Translations under genes and position numbers: made by a program
Assembly (NCBI RefSeq): GCF_010548275.1
Contig: NZ_JAAGLT010000051.1
Span: forward strand, 1-38,419
DNA: 38,419 nt
Reading direction: 5' to 3'
From: Streptomyces sp. SID12488
GTDB lineage: Bacteria > Actinomycetota > Actinomycetes > Streptomycetales > Streptomycetaceae
The notes under the pieces: model-generated
The model's database searches: none
Told to the model about the DNA's origin: nothing
The model's input: the letters and a program-made list of their open reading frames with translations, nothing else
Shown here: in pieces, positions 8,704-17,248 of the stretch
Layout: every line of letters begins with the position of its first letter
How positions within the stretch are numbered: position 1 is the stretch's first letter

Positions 8704-9561
8704 GTGAGTACCGTCGAGGATTTCTTCGCCCAGCACGACGACTGGCCGTGGAACCCGCCCCGTCCGGGCCGCGCCACCTTCCACTACCTGATCCTGGTCA
8801 CCGAGGGTGAGCTGCGGCACGACGTCGACCACGTCACGCGGAACGTCGCCCCCGGCCAGTGGCTGTGGGTGCGTCCCGGGCACGCGCAGTGCTGGCATCC
8901 GCCCGGCGCGGCCCGCGGCCCGTTCATCCTGTTCGAACCGGACGTGCTGCGGCCCGACCTCGCCCGCCTCCTGGCCCCGCTCACCGCGCACGAGGCCCCT
9001 GCCGTGCTCAGCCCGCACCCCGACGACACCGCCTGGCTCCAGCAGACGGCACTCCAGCTCCTGGACGAACACCGCGCACTGGGGCGCCGCCCCCTCGGCG
9101 TCCACCACGCCCTGCGGCGCAGCCTGCTCGAATCGCTGCTGCTGCGCCTGGCCAACTCCCCGGGCATCGCCCCCACCGGCACGACCACAGCCGGCACGGG
9201 CCGCGCCGACAGGTACGGACGCTTCCTGGACGTCTTGGAGCTGCACTTCCGCGAGCTGCACCAAGCCGCGGACTACGCCGAGCTGCTCGGCTGCTCGGTC
9301 CGCACCCTCAGCCGTGCCGCCCGGGACGCCACCGGCAAGGGAGTACGTGAACTCATCGACGAGCGGCGCCTCCTGGAAGCCCGGCGCCTGCTGGGAGATG
9401 CCCGGTGGGACGCCCGGACCGTGGCCGCCCACCTCGGCTTCACCGATCCCGCGAACTTCGGCCGCTTCTTCCGCGACCGCACCGGCCTCACCCCGGCCAC
9501 CTTCGCGGCCCGCGACACCACGACCGCCCCCCTCCTGTTCAAGGTTGACGATCTCGGTTGA
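8704..9561 (+). CDS. AraC-family transcriptional regulator
   Basis: The predicted 285-residue protein has an N-terminal cupin-like sensing domain (about residues 25-150, with LILVTEGELRH and GQWLWVRPGH). The C-terminal AraC DNA-binding domain has two helix-turn-helix units (about 190-275, YAELLGCSVRTLSR and TVAAHLGFTDPANFGRFFRD). The GTG at 8704 is the first usable start, but the real N-terminus may be longer. The frame continues upstream with PLYGFQPPVGTPYGLEV, the usual opening of this subfamily, yet no ATG, GTG or TTG precedes it near the SDR fragment. The native start codon was probably lost at the rearrangement. The 3' end is also altered by a 13-base tandem duplication that creates the stop. 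It may be non-functional or translated from the internal GTG; the target is unknown. Confidence 0.8.
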   Translation: MSTVEDFFAQHDDWPWNPPRPGRATFHYLILVTEGELRHDVDHVTRNVAPGQWLWVRPGHAQCWHPPGAARGPFILFEPDVLRPDLARLLAPLTAHEAPAVLSPHPDDTAWLQQTALQLLDEHRALGRRPLGVHHALRRSLLESLLLRLANSPGIAPTGTTTAGTGRADRYGRFLDVLELHFRELHQAADYAELLGCSVRTLSRAARDATGKGVRELIDERRLLEARRLLGDARWDARTVAAHLGFTDPANFGRFFRDRTGLTPATFAARDTTTAPLLFKVDDLG

Positions 9562-9568
9562 CGATCTC
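9543..9568 (+). repeat. 13-base tandem duplication over the AraC stop codon
   Basis: GGTTGACGATCTC occurs twice in direct succession (9543-9555 and 9556-9568). The second copy supplies the TGA that ends the AraC frame. Confidence 0.9.
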
Positions 9569-9587
9569 GGTGGTTTCCGGCTGGACC

Positions 9588-9815
9588 TCAGTCGACGGCC
9601 TCGATGGTGACGTCGACCGTGCCGTCGTACTTCTTGAAAGCATCGGCCCCCGAGTCGATCTCGCCGAGGACGATGATGCCGGGGTCGGGGATGGACTGTC
9701 CGTCGTGGTCGTAGAAGGCGGCGATGTCGGGACCGGGTGACCAGTAGACGATGTTGCCGATCTCGTAGCTGGACCGCGGTTCGCCTCCTACGGCGAGAGA
9801 CCGGGGCAGGTGGTC
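9588..9815 (-). pseudogene. Cyclophilin-like fold protein, C-terminal fragment
   Basis: About 75 residues remain of a small cyclophilin-like fold protein. LPRSL, GEPRSSYEIGNIVYW and GPDIAAFYDHDGQSIPDPG, then the closing VLGEIDSGADAF, match the second half of that family as I remember it. The N-terminal half is missing; upstream the frame becomes low-complexity over a 9-base tandem repeat. It looks like another truncated gene of this scar region. Confidence 0.65.
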
Positions 9816-9881
9816 TGGCGGCCGATGCCGCGGGCGCCGGGCGCGCGGCACCTGGCGACGGCAGAAGTCACCAATGCCGTG

Positions 9882-9916
9882 GCCGTCAGAGCCGTCAGAG
9901 CCGTCAGAGCCGTCAG
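9882..9916. repeat. 9-base tandem repeat, nearly four copies
   Basis: GCCGTCAGA is repeated three times, followed by GCCGTCAG. In one minus-strand frame it reads as repeated Asp-Gly-Ser. It sits at the broken end of the cyclophilin-like fragment and may mark slippage or a junction. Confidence 0.9.
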
Positions 9917-10161
9917 CACGACCAGATAGCCGACGCCGCCCAGCGTGCACCTCTCCTCTCTGGGGCCTTACGCGACCCCAGCTCCTCCTGTCACCGATCC
10001 ACATGGCTGTTCCGTCGCGACGGTGCCCGATCCGGCGAGAAAAGGGACTCCCGCAAATTCCGGATGTCCTCCCGGATCACCCAATAGCTAGCTTTCGAAG
10101 CGTCGGTTCACGGACCGCACAGGCACCACAAGGAACAGGAACCACAAGGGAGGGAGTAGTC

Positions 10162-11103
10162 GTGCGTGTTGGGGTGGGACTGCGGTGGCTGCTCGCCGCC
10201 GCGATGTGCGCGGGTCTACTGGCCGTGGCCGTCGTGACGATCAGCGGCGGCGACTCGGCCGCCCAGCCGCCCAGGGGGAACGCGAACTCGGCGGCCGAGC
10301 AGGGCCAGGAACGGCCCCCCAAGCCGACGGCGGCGCAGTTGGACGTCCTGCACCGCGCGGAACAGTTGCTGATCCGGGACTGCATGGCCGACAAGGGTTT
10401 CCGCTACTGGCCCGCCCCCCGGCTGCCGGCACCGGACTACCGCGAATTCCCTTACGGGATCGACGACAAGACGTGGGCGGCACGGCACGGGTACGGCCGG
10501 GACATCGAGCGCCGTGCCGAACGCAACTGGAAGGACAGCGAGGAGAAGCACTACCTCGACTCACTTCCGAAGGCACGGTACGAGGTCTACGGCGACGCCC
10601 TCTTCGGGCCGAGCGGGGGAGGCAACAGGCTCAAGGCCACACCTCCCATGGGCGGCATCCTCAGCCACAGCGAAAAGGGCTGTGCCGCGGCCTCGTGGCA
10701 AAGCCTCTACGGGGATGCGCGCGCCTGGTACCGCTCCATCCAGGTGGTGAACGGTCTGCCAGGCATGCGGGTCGGTCGGGTCGCCGAGGACCCGGCGTTC
10801 CGGTCCGTGCTCGCGAAGTGGCGCGACTGCATGAAGCGTCGCGGCCATGTGGCCGAGAATCCCCCGGCGCTGCGTGACATCCGTCTGCGGGACACCGCCC
10901 GGGGGGCGCAGGCGAAGGACGTCAGGGCTGCCGTGGACGAGGCCGAGTGCAGCCGCGCGACCGGGCTCTCGCCCACGGCGCAGCGTCTGGACCGGCACTA
11001 CTCGGACGTCCTGTACGGCGAGTACCGCGCGGCGTACGACACGGCACGGCGCATGCAGTTGAACGCCCTGCCCAAGGCTCGCGGTGTGGTCGGCCGGAAC
11101 TGA
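10162..11103 (+). CDS. Secreted or membrane-anchored protein of unknown function
   Basis: This encodes 313 residues with an N-terminal hydrophobic segment (about 7-27, WLLAAAMCAGLLAVAVV) acting as signal or anchor, then a Pro/Ala/Gln-rich linker and a soluble extracellular domain. Two short motifs resemble each other, IRDCMADKGFRYW early and WRDCMKRRGHVAE late, each with one Cys. With C in KGCAAASW and C in AECSRAT, they give four cysteines that could form two disulfides. GTG is the chosen start because GGGAGGGAG lies 5 bases upstream; longer in-frame starts lack a site. I recognise the type as a recurring Streptomyces hypothetical but know no function. It precedes the I36-like gene in the same direction by about 150 bases. 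Confidence 0.82.
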   Translation: MRVGVGLRWLLAAAMCAGLLAVAVVTISGGDSAAQPPRGNANSAAEQGQERPPKPTAAQLDVLHRAEQLLIRDCMADKGFRYWPAPRLPAPDYREFPYGIDDKTWAARHGYGRDIERRAERNWKDSEEKHYLDSLPKARYEVYGDALFGPSGGGNRLKATPPMGGILSHSEKGCAAASWQSLYGDARAWYRSIQVVNGLPGMRVGRVAEDPAFRSVLAKWRDCMKRRGHVAENPPALRDIRLRDTARGAQAKDVRAAVDEAECSRATGLSPTAQRLDRHYSDVLYGEYRAAYDTARRMQLNALPKARGVVGRN

Positions 11104-11256
11104 CACCGCGTAACAGCACAACGAGGCGGACCCGTGGGGACCACAGGGCGAACCGGGACACCGGGACACCGGATCCACCGGGGCCGCGAAGGAAATCCGG
11201 CGCATCAACCAAGTCACCGACATCACTCATCGATACGATCAAAGGACCGAATGATC

Positions 11257-11679
11257 ATGAATAAGCTTCGTACCGTTCTGGCCGGAGCGGCCATGGCCGC
11301 CACCGCGATCCTGGCCGCGCCCGGCATCGCCCAGGCCGACGGAGGCTGTAACTCCGGCGAGTTCTGCGCCTACGCCGACGAGAACGGGACGACCTACCGC
11401 AACGCTGGCAACAGCACCGACTGGCCGGACTCGATCCAGAACAAGCTCGACTGGGTCTCGAACCGGGGCACCGGCAGCTCCTTCGCACAGGTGAACATCT
11501 ACTACAACGAGAACTACCAGAGCGCCTACGCCTGCATCGGGCAGGGCCACGACTGGAACCTGCGCAACAACAGCCACGTCTTCAGCTGGACCGCCGGTAA
11601 CAACGCCGGCCAGGGCCAGCGCGTCCACGACAACGCGGCCTCCCACAAGTGGGTCAACAGCTGCGGCAACAACACCTGA
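11257..11679 (+). CDS. Small secreted peptidase-inhibitor I36-like protein
   Basis: This is a 140-residue exported protein. The signal peptide (1-27) ends AQA before DGGC. The mature domain begins GEFCAYADENG, like the opening of the I36 (SMI, Streptomyces metalloproteinase inhibitor) beta/gamma-crystallin-type family. It has four cysteines (31, 37, 93 and 136) suited to two disulfides, and is rich in Asn, Gly and aromatic residues. AAAGGA lies 10 bases before this ATG; an ATG two codons earlier is equally possible. A strong terminator follows. The likely role is extracellular protease inhibition or a structural crystallin-like protein; no target is evident, although a secreted protease gene lies about 4 kb upstream. 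Confidence 0.85.
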   Translation: MNKLRTVLAGAAMAATAILAAPGIAQADGGCNSGEFCAYADENGTTYRNAGNSTDWPDSIQNKLDWVSNRGTGSSFAQVNIYYNENYQSAYACIGQGHDWNLRNNSHVFSWTAGNNAGQGQRVHDNAASHKWVNSCGNNT

Positions 11680-11707
11680 TCCCAACCGGCCCGTTTCGGG
11701 TCGCGCG

Positions 11708-11743
11708 AGGAGGGCGCACCGGCTCCGGCCGGTGCGCCCTCCT
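11708..11743 (+). terminator. Hairpin terminator after the I36-like gene
   Basis: A perfect 16-base-pair inverted repeat (11708-11723 with 11728-11743) around the loop TCCG begins 28 bases after the stop. Confidence 0.85.
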
Positions 11744-11979
11744 GCGTCGGGCAGTGATTCCTCGTCCGGCTTCCGTACCGAGCACCAGACCGACCGCCGC
11801 CGAGAAGGCCCCCTGAACTCCTTTCCGCCGCCTACGAGTTCCTGGCCGACCGCATCGGCGAGGGGGATATCAACCGTGGTGAGGAGTCGGCCGTGGTCAA
11901 GGCGGACACGCAGGAGGAGTTGTCACCCCGCTGCCAGGTCGCTTCGCCGACTCCCCTCGTCCCTGCGTGAGTGGCGGGT
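11744..11979. other. Gap with a short coding-like remnant
   Basis: Between the terminator and the next gene, one plus-strand frame from about 11815 to 11950 reads ELLSAAYEFLADRIGEGD and continues acidic and protein-like, but has no start or ribosome binding site. It may be the remains of a lost gene; I cannot name it. Confidence 0.3.
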
Positions 11980-13113
11980 TCAGCGAGTCGAACGCTGGAT
12001 CAGCTCGTACTGGGCGGAGGTGGACTCTCCGGTGATCAGTGAATACGTACCGACCGACCAGAACTGTCCGGCGCGACCGGTGGGTGCGAGGGCCTCGATG
12101 TCGTACGCCTGGGTTCGGCCGCCGGGGACGGCGTCACCCTCCACGGAGGTCCAGATGCCGTTGCGCAGGCGCCAGTAGAGGGCGGTGCCCTCGTAGCCGT
12201 AGGGGTCGCCCGAGACCCACACGGTGCCCTTGCCGTCGCCGGTGATGGCACTGGCCCACAGCCCGTCGACCGGCCCGGTGACGTCGCGCCAGGTGCGGCC
12301 GTTCCAGTGCAGCACCTTGGTCTGCTGCTGTTCGTCTTCGACGTACGGCGTGAGAGCGGTGACCCAGACGCTGCGGGCGGACTCCTGGTACACGGACGCG
12401 ACCACGAGATTGCTGCCGGCCGGCGCGGTGTCCGTCCACGAACGGCCGTCCCAGTGCAGGAGCACGGATCGGCCCGGCTGACCGGCATACCCGAACTGCC
12501 CGACCGCCCAGGCATCGTGGGCGGTCCGCGCTTCGATGGCGCTGATGTGGACGCCACTTGGGAGAGGTGTCCTCTGCCAGACGCCGTGGGCGTAGGAGTT
12601 GATCGCGGTGTCGCTCACCAGCCAGACCCTGCCCGGGGCGGCCGCGAGCTTCGCGAAGCCGTAGCCCTTCTCCTCAGGCAGTGGCGCCTGCGTCCACCGC
12701 CTGCCGTCGTAGTGACCCAGGGTCTCGCCCTCCTGTCCCCAGCCGTACGCCCAGACGTCGTGCGCTGACACCCCGTCCACGGCGTGCCACGTGCCGGTCT
12801 CCGGCACGGCGGGGGTGGACTCCTGCTGCCAGGTCCTGCCGTTCCAGCGCAGGATGACGCCCTGGCCTCTGCCATCGACGTACTGGGTTCCCACCGCCCA
12901 GGCGGCGTGCGGACCGACCGATGCGATGTCGGAGAGCCCGGAGTTGTCCGTGAGCGTCCCCGCCAGAGAGGTGCGCCAGGCCGGGGCGTGGCCCCGGGCC
13001 GACGCGGCGGGAGCCGCGCGGTCCGCCGCTGAGACTGCGGCTGGGGCGACGGTCACGGTGGTTGCCGTGAGCGCCGCGATGATCGCGACCTTGAGGTACA
13101 TACCTGTCTTCAT
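11980..13113 (-). CDS. Secreted beta-propeller-like repeat protein
   Basis: This 377-residue secreted protein has a signal peptide (1-30, ending VSAA). The rest consists of about six repeats of 45-55 residues with the pattern DVWAVG, then 15-25 residues, then LHWNGRTW. Clear copies are AAWAVG with RWNGRTWQQ, DVWAYG with HYDGRRWTQ, DAWAVG with HWDGRSWTD, SVWVTA with HWNGRTWRD, and TVWVSG with YWRLRNGIW. Such repeats form beta-propeller blades and usually bind ligands or surfaces rather than catalyse. The ATG has GGGGAG 8 bases upstream; a much longer frame to 13437 lacks any site and is rejected. It is divergent from the LAL regulator gene, about 330 bases apart. Confidence 0.83.
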   Translation of the reverse strand: MKTGMYLKVAIIAALTATTVTVAPAAVSAADRAAPAASARGHAPAWRTSLAGTLTDNSGLSDIASVGPHAAWAVGTQYVDGRGQGVILRWNGRTWQQESTPAVPETGTWHAVDGVSAHDVWAYGWGQEGETLGHYDGRRWTQAPLPEEKGYGFAKLAAAPGRVWLVSDTAINSYAHGVWQRTPLPSGVHISAIEARTAHDAWAVGQFGYAGQPGRSVLLHWDGRSWTDTAPAGSNLVVASVYQESARSVWVTALTPYVEDEQQQTKVLHWNGRTWRDVTGPVDGLWASAITGDGKGTVWVSGDPYGYEGTALYWRLRNGIWTSVEGDAVPGGRTQAYDIEALAPTGRAGQFWSVGTYSLITGESTSAQYELIQRSTR

Positions 13114-13440
13114 GACTGCTCCCCGTCGTCGACAGGGGTGCTGGGTGGGTCCTGCATGATCGCCCCCCGTAATTGTCCGGTCACTCATGAGACCGCTCGC
13201 CCCGCCGGATGGTTGTGCCGGCAGCGGCGGGAGCACAGGAAACGGCCGGGGAACGTGTTCCCGCTCCGCCTCGAGGCGCGCTCGGCCTGGATCCACCATG
13301 ACGGTCGGCTCCCCTTCGGCGGAACCGTGGCTGGACGGGGAGACCAGCCGGGGCCGAACACGGTGGCGTGCGGAAGGCGGTCGCTCTCGGCCCCAGAGCT
13401 GATGGCGGCGCGGTGGGAGCCCGGGACTACCATCCACGAT
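13114..13440. other. Divergent promoter region, propeller and LAL genes
   Basis: This 327-base gap between divergent starts holds no convincing gene. Frames from both neighbours run into it but have poor composition and no start signals. I could not identify defined promoter boxes. Confidence 0.35.
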
Positions 13441-15936
13441 ATGCCGTTACTTGAGCGGGAGCCCTGGCTTGATGCGCTGCGACGCTGCCCAGCCGGTCGG
13501 GTGGTTCTGGTGTCCGGGGAGGCGGGTATCGGCAAGACCGCTCTTGTCAGGGCGTTCTGCGACGGCCTGCCCCGGCTGGTTCTGTGGGGTTCGTGCGACG
13601 CGCTGCGGACGCCGCAGCCACTCGGTCCGCTCCACGACATCGCGCGCCAGGCGACAGGTGAACTGGCCGCCGCGATGGCTGCGGAGAGCCCGCGGCACGC
13701 GATGTTCAACGCGTTCCTGGATCAGTTGACGGCGCGGGAGGCCGTCGCCGTGGTGGAGGACGCGCACTGGGCCGACGAAGCGACACTCGACCTGCTCATG
13801 TTCACCGCCCGCCGGATATCTTCCACTCGTGGCCTGCTCGTCATCACCTATCGGGATGACGAGGTCGGCTCGGATCACCCGTTGCGCGCGGTGCTGGGAG
13901 CGCTCGCAACCGACCGGAGTGTGCTGCGTATTCGGCTGTCCCCGCTTTCGGCCGCGTCCGTCGCGACGCTGGTCGGGACGGACGGTCCTGATGCCGCGGA
14001 ACTGCACGCTCGGGCCGGCGGCAACCCCTTCTTCGTGACGGAGGTCCTGGCCGATCCCGACCACAGGGTTCCCGAGACGGTACGCGACGCGGTGCTGGCC
14101 CGGGCTGCCGGTCTCCGCCCCGCGGAGCGCGACGCACTCGACTCGGTGGCCGTCTTCCCCGGTTATGCTCCCGCACCTCTGGTCCAGGCGCCCAGGAAGG
14201 CCGTTGACGGCTGCGTGGACGCGGGAATGCTGATTCGCGACGGCACGCGGATCCTGTTCCGCCACGAGCTGGCCAGACTGGCAATCGAGGAGGGCATCGC
14301 GTCGGCACGCAAGACCGAGCTGCATGAGCGTGCGCTGGCGGATCTGACGCAGTGGGGCAGCGATCCGGCCCGGCTCGTCTATCACGCGGAGGAGGCAGGC
14401 GACGCGGCTGCCGTACTCGTACACGCGGGTGCGGCGGCGAGGCGCGCATCCGCCGTCGGTGCTCACCGGCAGGCGGCCGATCACTATGCCCAGGCGCTGC
14501 GGTTCGCCGACGGGATCAGTGCACGCCGGCATGCAGAACTGCTTGAACGTCACGGCGAGGCGTGTGCCCACGCCGGACGGAGCGCCGCGGCCGTGCTCTC
14601 CTCCCGTCGGGCGATCGAGTGCTGGCGGGAGGAAGGCGACCAGGAGCGTGAGGCCTCTCTGATGGCGTACTGCTCCTACTACTTGTGGAACCAGGGCCAG
14701 AACGCCGAGGCGCATGCCATGGTGCGGCAGGCACTCGCCCTTGCCGAGCGGCTGCCGGAGGGCCCCGGACTGGTCGCCGCGTACACCTGGTCGGCGTACC
14801 TCCTGATGCTCGCCCGGGACATCCCCGGGGCGGTGCGGACCGGAAGTCACGCCGCCGTGCTCGCCGAGCGGTTCGGTGAACAGACCCTGCTCGCCCGGGC
14901 GCTCAACGCGGTCGGCTCCGCACAGTGGTCGATCGAGCCGGACCAGGCCGTGCGGACCATGCTCCGAAGTCTTCAGGCGGCCCGCGCCGCCGGTGACGAC
15001 AGTGCCGTCGGAAGCGCGATGGTCAACCTCGGATCCGCAGCAGGCGAGGTCCGTCGCTACGACGTCGCGGAACACTGGCTGCGCGAGGCCATGAAGTGGT
15101 GCTCCGACCGCGACCTGGACGACGTACGAAGTTACGCCACAGCGTGGCTGGCCCGGTGCCTGTTCGAGCGCGGGCAGTGGTCGGCGGCAGAAGCGATGGT
15201 GGATCAGGTGGGAGCCACCGAGTGCACACCGAGCCGGATCGTCGCGCTCACCGTGCTGGGGAGGCTGCGGACCCGGCAGGGAGAGCCCGGTGCGGCGGAC
15301 ATCCTCGACGAGGCGTCGTCACTGGCCGAAGGGACCGGAGACCTGCAACGCCTGTGGCCGGTCGCCGCGGGACGCGCCGAGCTCGCGTGGCTGAGCGGAC
15401 AGCAGCCCGACAGCGGTCTGTCCGAGAACTACGAGATGGCAGTACGGCTCGGCATCGGCTGGGCGATCGGTGAACTCGGGCAGTGGCTGCAACCGGAGCC
15501 GGGGGAAGTCCACCAGGCCGCCGCCCCGCCGTATCGGATGAACCCCGTCGAGGCCGCCCGGTTCTGGTCTGAGGTCGGTTGCCCGTACGAGTCGGCCATG
15601 GCGCTCGCGCAGAGCCCGGACCACCTGCGTGAGGCCCTGCGCGGGTTCGAGGGCCTCGGGGCGCGGCCTGCCGCCGACCAAGTGGCCCGGCGGATGCGCG
15701 ACCTGGGAATGCGGACACCAAGGCGTTCCACTCTGGCCCATCCCAACGGGCTCACCGCACGCGAAGCCGATGTCCTCGCCCTGCTCAGGGACGGGCTGCG
15801 GAACTCCGAGATCGCCGACCGGCTCCGCATCTCGGAGAAGACGGCCGGGCATCACGTCTCCTCCATCCTGGCCAAGCTCGGCGTGCGTACCCGCCAGGAA
15901 GCCGCCAGGCATGGGGAGATCGCCGAGCGAACATAG
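13441..15936 (+). CDS. LAL-type LuxR regulator with AAA ATPase domain
   Basis: This 831-residue large ATP-binding regulator of the LuxR family resembles MalT-like activators. A Walker A motif, GEAGIGKT, lies at residues 26-33 and a Walker B, VAVVEDAHWAD, near 102-112. A winged-helix and sensor region follows, then a helical TPR-like middle (about 330-720). The C-terminal LuxR helix-turn-helix spans about 771-825 (LTAREADVLALL, NSEIADRLRISEKTAGHH). The ATG at 13441 starts MPLLERE, the normal opening of this family; an in-frame ATG about 40 bases upstream is possible, and neither has a strong ribosome binding site. A DUF4242 gene follows after 67 bases and is probably co-transcribed. Inducer and targets are unknown. 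Confidence 0.92.
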   Translation: MPLLEREPWLDALRRCPAGRVVLVSGEAGIGKTALVRAFCDGLPRLVLWGSCDALRTPQPLGPLHDIARQATGELAAAMAAESPRHAMFNAFLDQLTAREAVAVVEDAHWADEATLDLLMFTARRISSTRGLLVITYRDDEVGSDHPLRAVLGALATDRSVLRIRLSPLSAASVATLVGTDGPDAAELHARAGGNPFFVTEVLADPDHRVPETVRDAVLARAAGLRPAERDALDSVAVFPGYAPAPLVQAPRKAVDGCVDAGMLIRDGTRILFRHELARLAIEEGIASARKTELHERALADLTQWGSDPARLVYHAEEAGDAAAVLVHAGAAARRASAVGAHRQAADHYAQALRFADGISARRHAELLERHGEACAHAGRSAAAVLSSRRAIECWREEGDQEREASLMAYCSYYLWNQGQNAEAHAMVRQALALAERLPEGPGLVAAYTWSAYLLMLARDIPGAVRTGSHAAVLAERFGEQTLLARALNAVGSAQWSIEPDQAVRTMLRSLQAARAAGDDSAVGSAMVNLGSAAGEVRRYDVAEHWLREAMKWCSDRDLDDVRSYATAWLARCLFERGQWSAAEAMVDQVGATECTPSRIVALTVLGRLRTRQGEPGAADILDEASSLAEGTGDLQRLWPVAAGRAELAWLSGQQPDSGLSENYEMAVRLGIGWAIGELGQWLQPEPGEVHQAAAPPYRMNPVEAARFWSEVGCPYESAMALAQSPDHLREALRGFEGLGARPAADQVARRMRDLGMRTPRRSTLAHPNGLTAREADVLALLRDGLRNSEIADRLRISEKTAGHHVSSILAKLGVRTRQEAARHGEIAERT

Positions 15937-16003
15937 GGAACGGCTCCCGATGTCCCAGTGCCGCTCCCGGGCGGACAGTGGCTGTCGGAAAGGAGCGTGC
16001 AAC

Positions 16004-16276
16004 ATGCCGCGATATCTCGTGCAGCGGACCTTCACCGAGGGTCTGCACATCCCGATGGACGACGAGGGCGCCAAGGCCTGCAGGAGCGTCATCGAGGGCA
16101 ACGCCGCCTCGGCGGTCACCTGGGTGCAGTCGTACGTGAGCCGGGACAAGAGCGTGACCTACTGCGTGTACGACGGACCGTCTCCGGAAGCCGTACACCA
16201 GGCCGCGCAGACAACAGGCCTGCCCGTCGACCGGATCACCGAGGTCAGTGTCCTGGATCCGTACTTCTACCACTGA
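16004..16276 (+). CDS. DUF4242 (SCO4226-like) small protein
   Basis: This 90-residue protein begins MPRYLVQRTF, with VTWVQSYVSRDKSVTYCVYD in the middle and VDRITEVSVLDP at the end, the signature of DUF4242. The Streptomyces coelicolor member SCO4226 is a ferredoxin-like-fold, nickel-binding protein of unknown role. GAAAGGAG stands 8 bases before the ATG. It lies just downstream of the LAL regulator, suggesting one transcript. One Cys (residue 54) follows the central Tyr, and the His residues at 15, 65 and 90 could bind metal. Function in the cell is unknown. Confidence 0.88.
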   Translation: MPRYLVQRTFTEGLHIPMDDEGAKACRSVIEGNAASAVTWVQSYVSRDKSVTYCVYDGPSPEAVHQAAQTTGLPVDRITEVSVLDPYFYH

Positions 16277-16551
16277 TCCTTGCCCAGTCGTCGACGCCGG
16301 CGGGCCCGCCCGCGGTACCCACAGAGGCGCCGTCGAAGCGAATCGGCTGCACCCCTGGCAGGCCCGCCTCCGCGTCCGGGCTGCGGAAGCGAGCGGGCCG
16401 GTTGCCACGATCCGCCAGGGCGGGTGGGCCGAGTTCGCCCTGTCCGGCGGGACACGGTATCCACACGCAGGGCGTGCTCCTCGCTACCCAACAGCTCTTC
16501 CAAAACAGGCTGTTCAAATTTCCCGACCGAAAGAAACCGGAGGTCAGAACA
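16277..16551. other. Intergenic region before the lectin gene
   Basis: No gene is supported here. The last 50 bases are clearly more A/T-rich than the surroundings, as expected for a promoter and leader, and end with the ribosome binding site GGAGG at 16539-16543. Confidence 0.35.
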
Positions 16552-17130
16552 ATGAGAATGAGAAACAAAATGGCTGCCTCGGCAGGGGCGTTACTGACGG
16601 CCGCCAGCATGGTCACCATGACGGCCGGGGCCAGTGCCGCCGCGCCGGCTGCGGGATCCGTGGCGGACCACTCCACCCGGTTCACCGCCCTCGCACAGGC
16701 CAGCGCGTTTCACACACTCAAGAACGTGGCCTTCGGCCAGTGCATCGACGCGCCGGGCGGGCAGCTCAACGTCCGGCTTCAACTGGCCGACTGCAGCAAT
16801 TCCCCCACCCAGAAATGGGCGTTCATACCGGTGCCCGGCGCAGCGAAAACCTACTCCCTTGTGAATCAGGCAAGCGGGTACTGTGCCGAGGTCAACAACG
16901 GCACCAGCACTCCGGGGGAAGCAGTCGATCAATACACCTGCAACACGTCGGGGTCGGAGTACTGGATCAAAAACAACGTGGACGTCGGTGAGTTGACCTA
17001 CCAGAAGTTCGAACACGCCGGCACCGGCTTGTGCCTCGACACGGTCGGCGCCGCCGGCAGCCAGCTCATGCAGTGGGGCTGCAGCGACGCCCATCCCCCG
17101 GCGGCCCAGATGTGGATCTTGAGCCCCTGA
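16552..17130 (+). CDS. Secreted ricin-type beta-trefoil lectin protein
   Basis: This 192-residue exported protein has a signal peptide (1-30, ending ASAA). A single ricin-B/CBM13-like domain (about 55-190) has three repeats, each with a Cys pair (64/81, 111/130, 161/177). QxW motifs appear as QKW (87-89) and QMW (186-188); the middle repeat has a degenerate EYW. Such domains bind galactose, xylan or other sugars, and here the domain stands alone without a catalytic module. GGAGG lies 8 bases before the ATG, and the 5' part is unusually A-rich. It may act as a free carbohydrate-binding protein. An imperfect inverted repeat 60 bases downstream may serve as its terminator. Confidence 0.88.
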   Translation: MRMRNKMAASAGALLTAASMVTMTAGASAAAPAAGSVADHSTRFTALAQASAFHTLKNVAFGQCIDAPGGQLNVRLQLADCSNSPTQKWAFIPVPGAAKTYSLVNQASGYCAEVNNGTSTPGEAVDQYTCNTSGSEYWIKNNVDVGELTYQKFEHAGTGLCLDTVGAAGSQLMQWGCSDAHPPAAQMWILSP

Positions 17131-17189
17131 GTCCCCGCCAACCCGCCTGACCAAGACGCGAGTTGGCGTAGGGCCGTGCACGGGAGGAG

Positions 17190-17248
17190 ATGAAGCTTTG
17201 GGCGGACGGGTTGTCGGCCACGAACAACCTGTCCGCCCGGAGCTTCAT
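17190..17248. repeat. 25-base imperfect inverted repeat with 9-base loop
   Basis: Arms at 17190-17214 and 17224-17248 match at 22 of 25 positions. Each arm reads ATGAAGCT outward and contains GGGCGGAC, so an ATG occurs on both strands. It could be a terminator for the lectin gene, a folded RNA element or a relic of a small mobile element. Confidence 0.75.

Noticed and set aside
9882..9916. CRISPR-like repeat array
   Set aside because: The 9-base units are directly adjacent with no spacers, so it is a simple tandem repeat.
11980..13437. Longer start for the propeller protein (485 residues)
   Set aside because: The ATG at 13113 has a ribosome binding site and begins a proper signal peptide; the extension is Arg/Pro-rich and lacks both.
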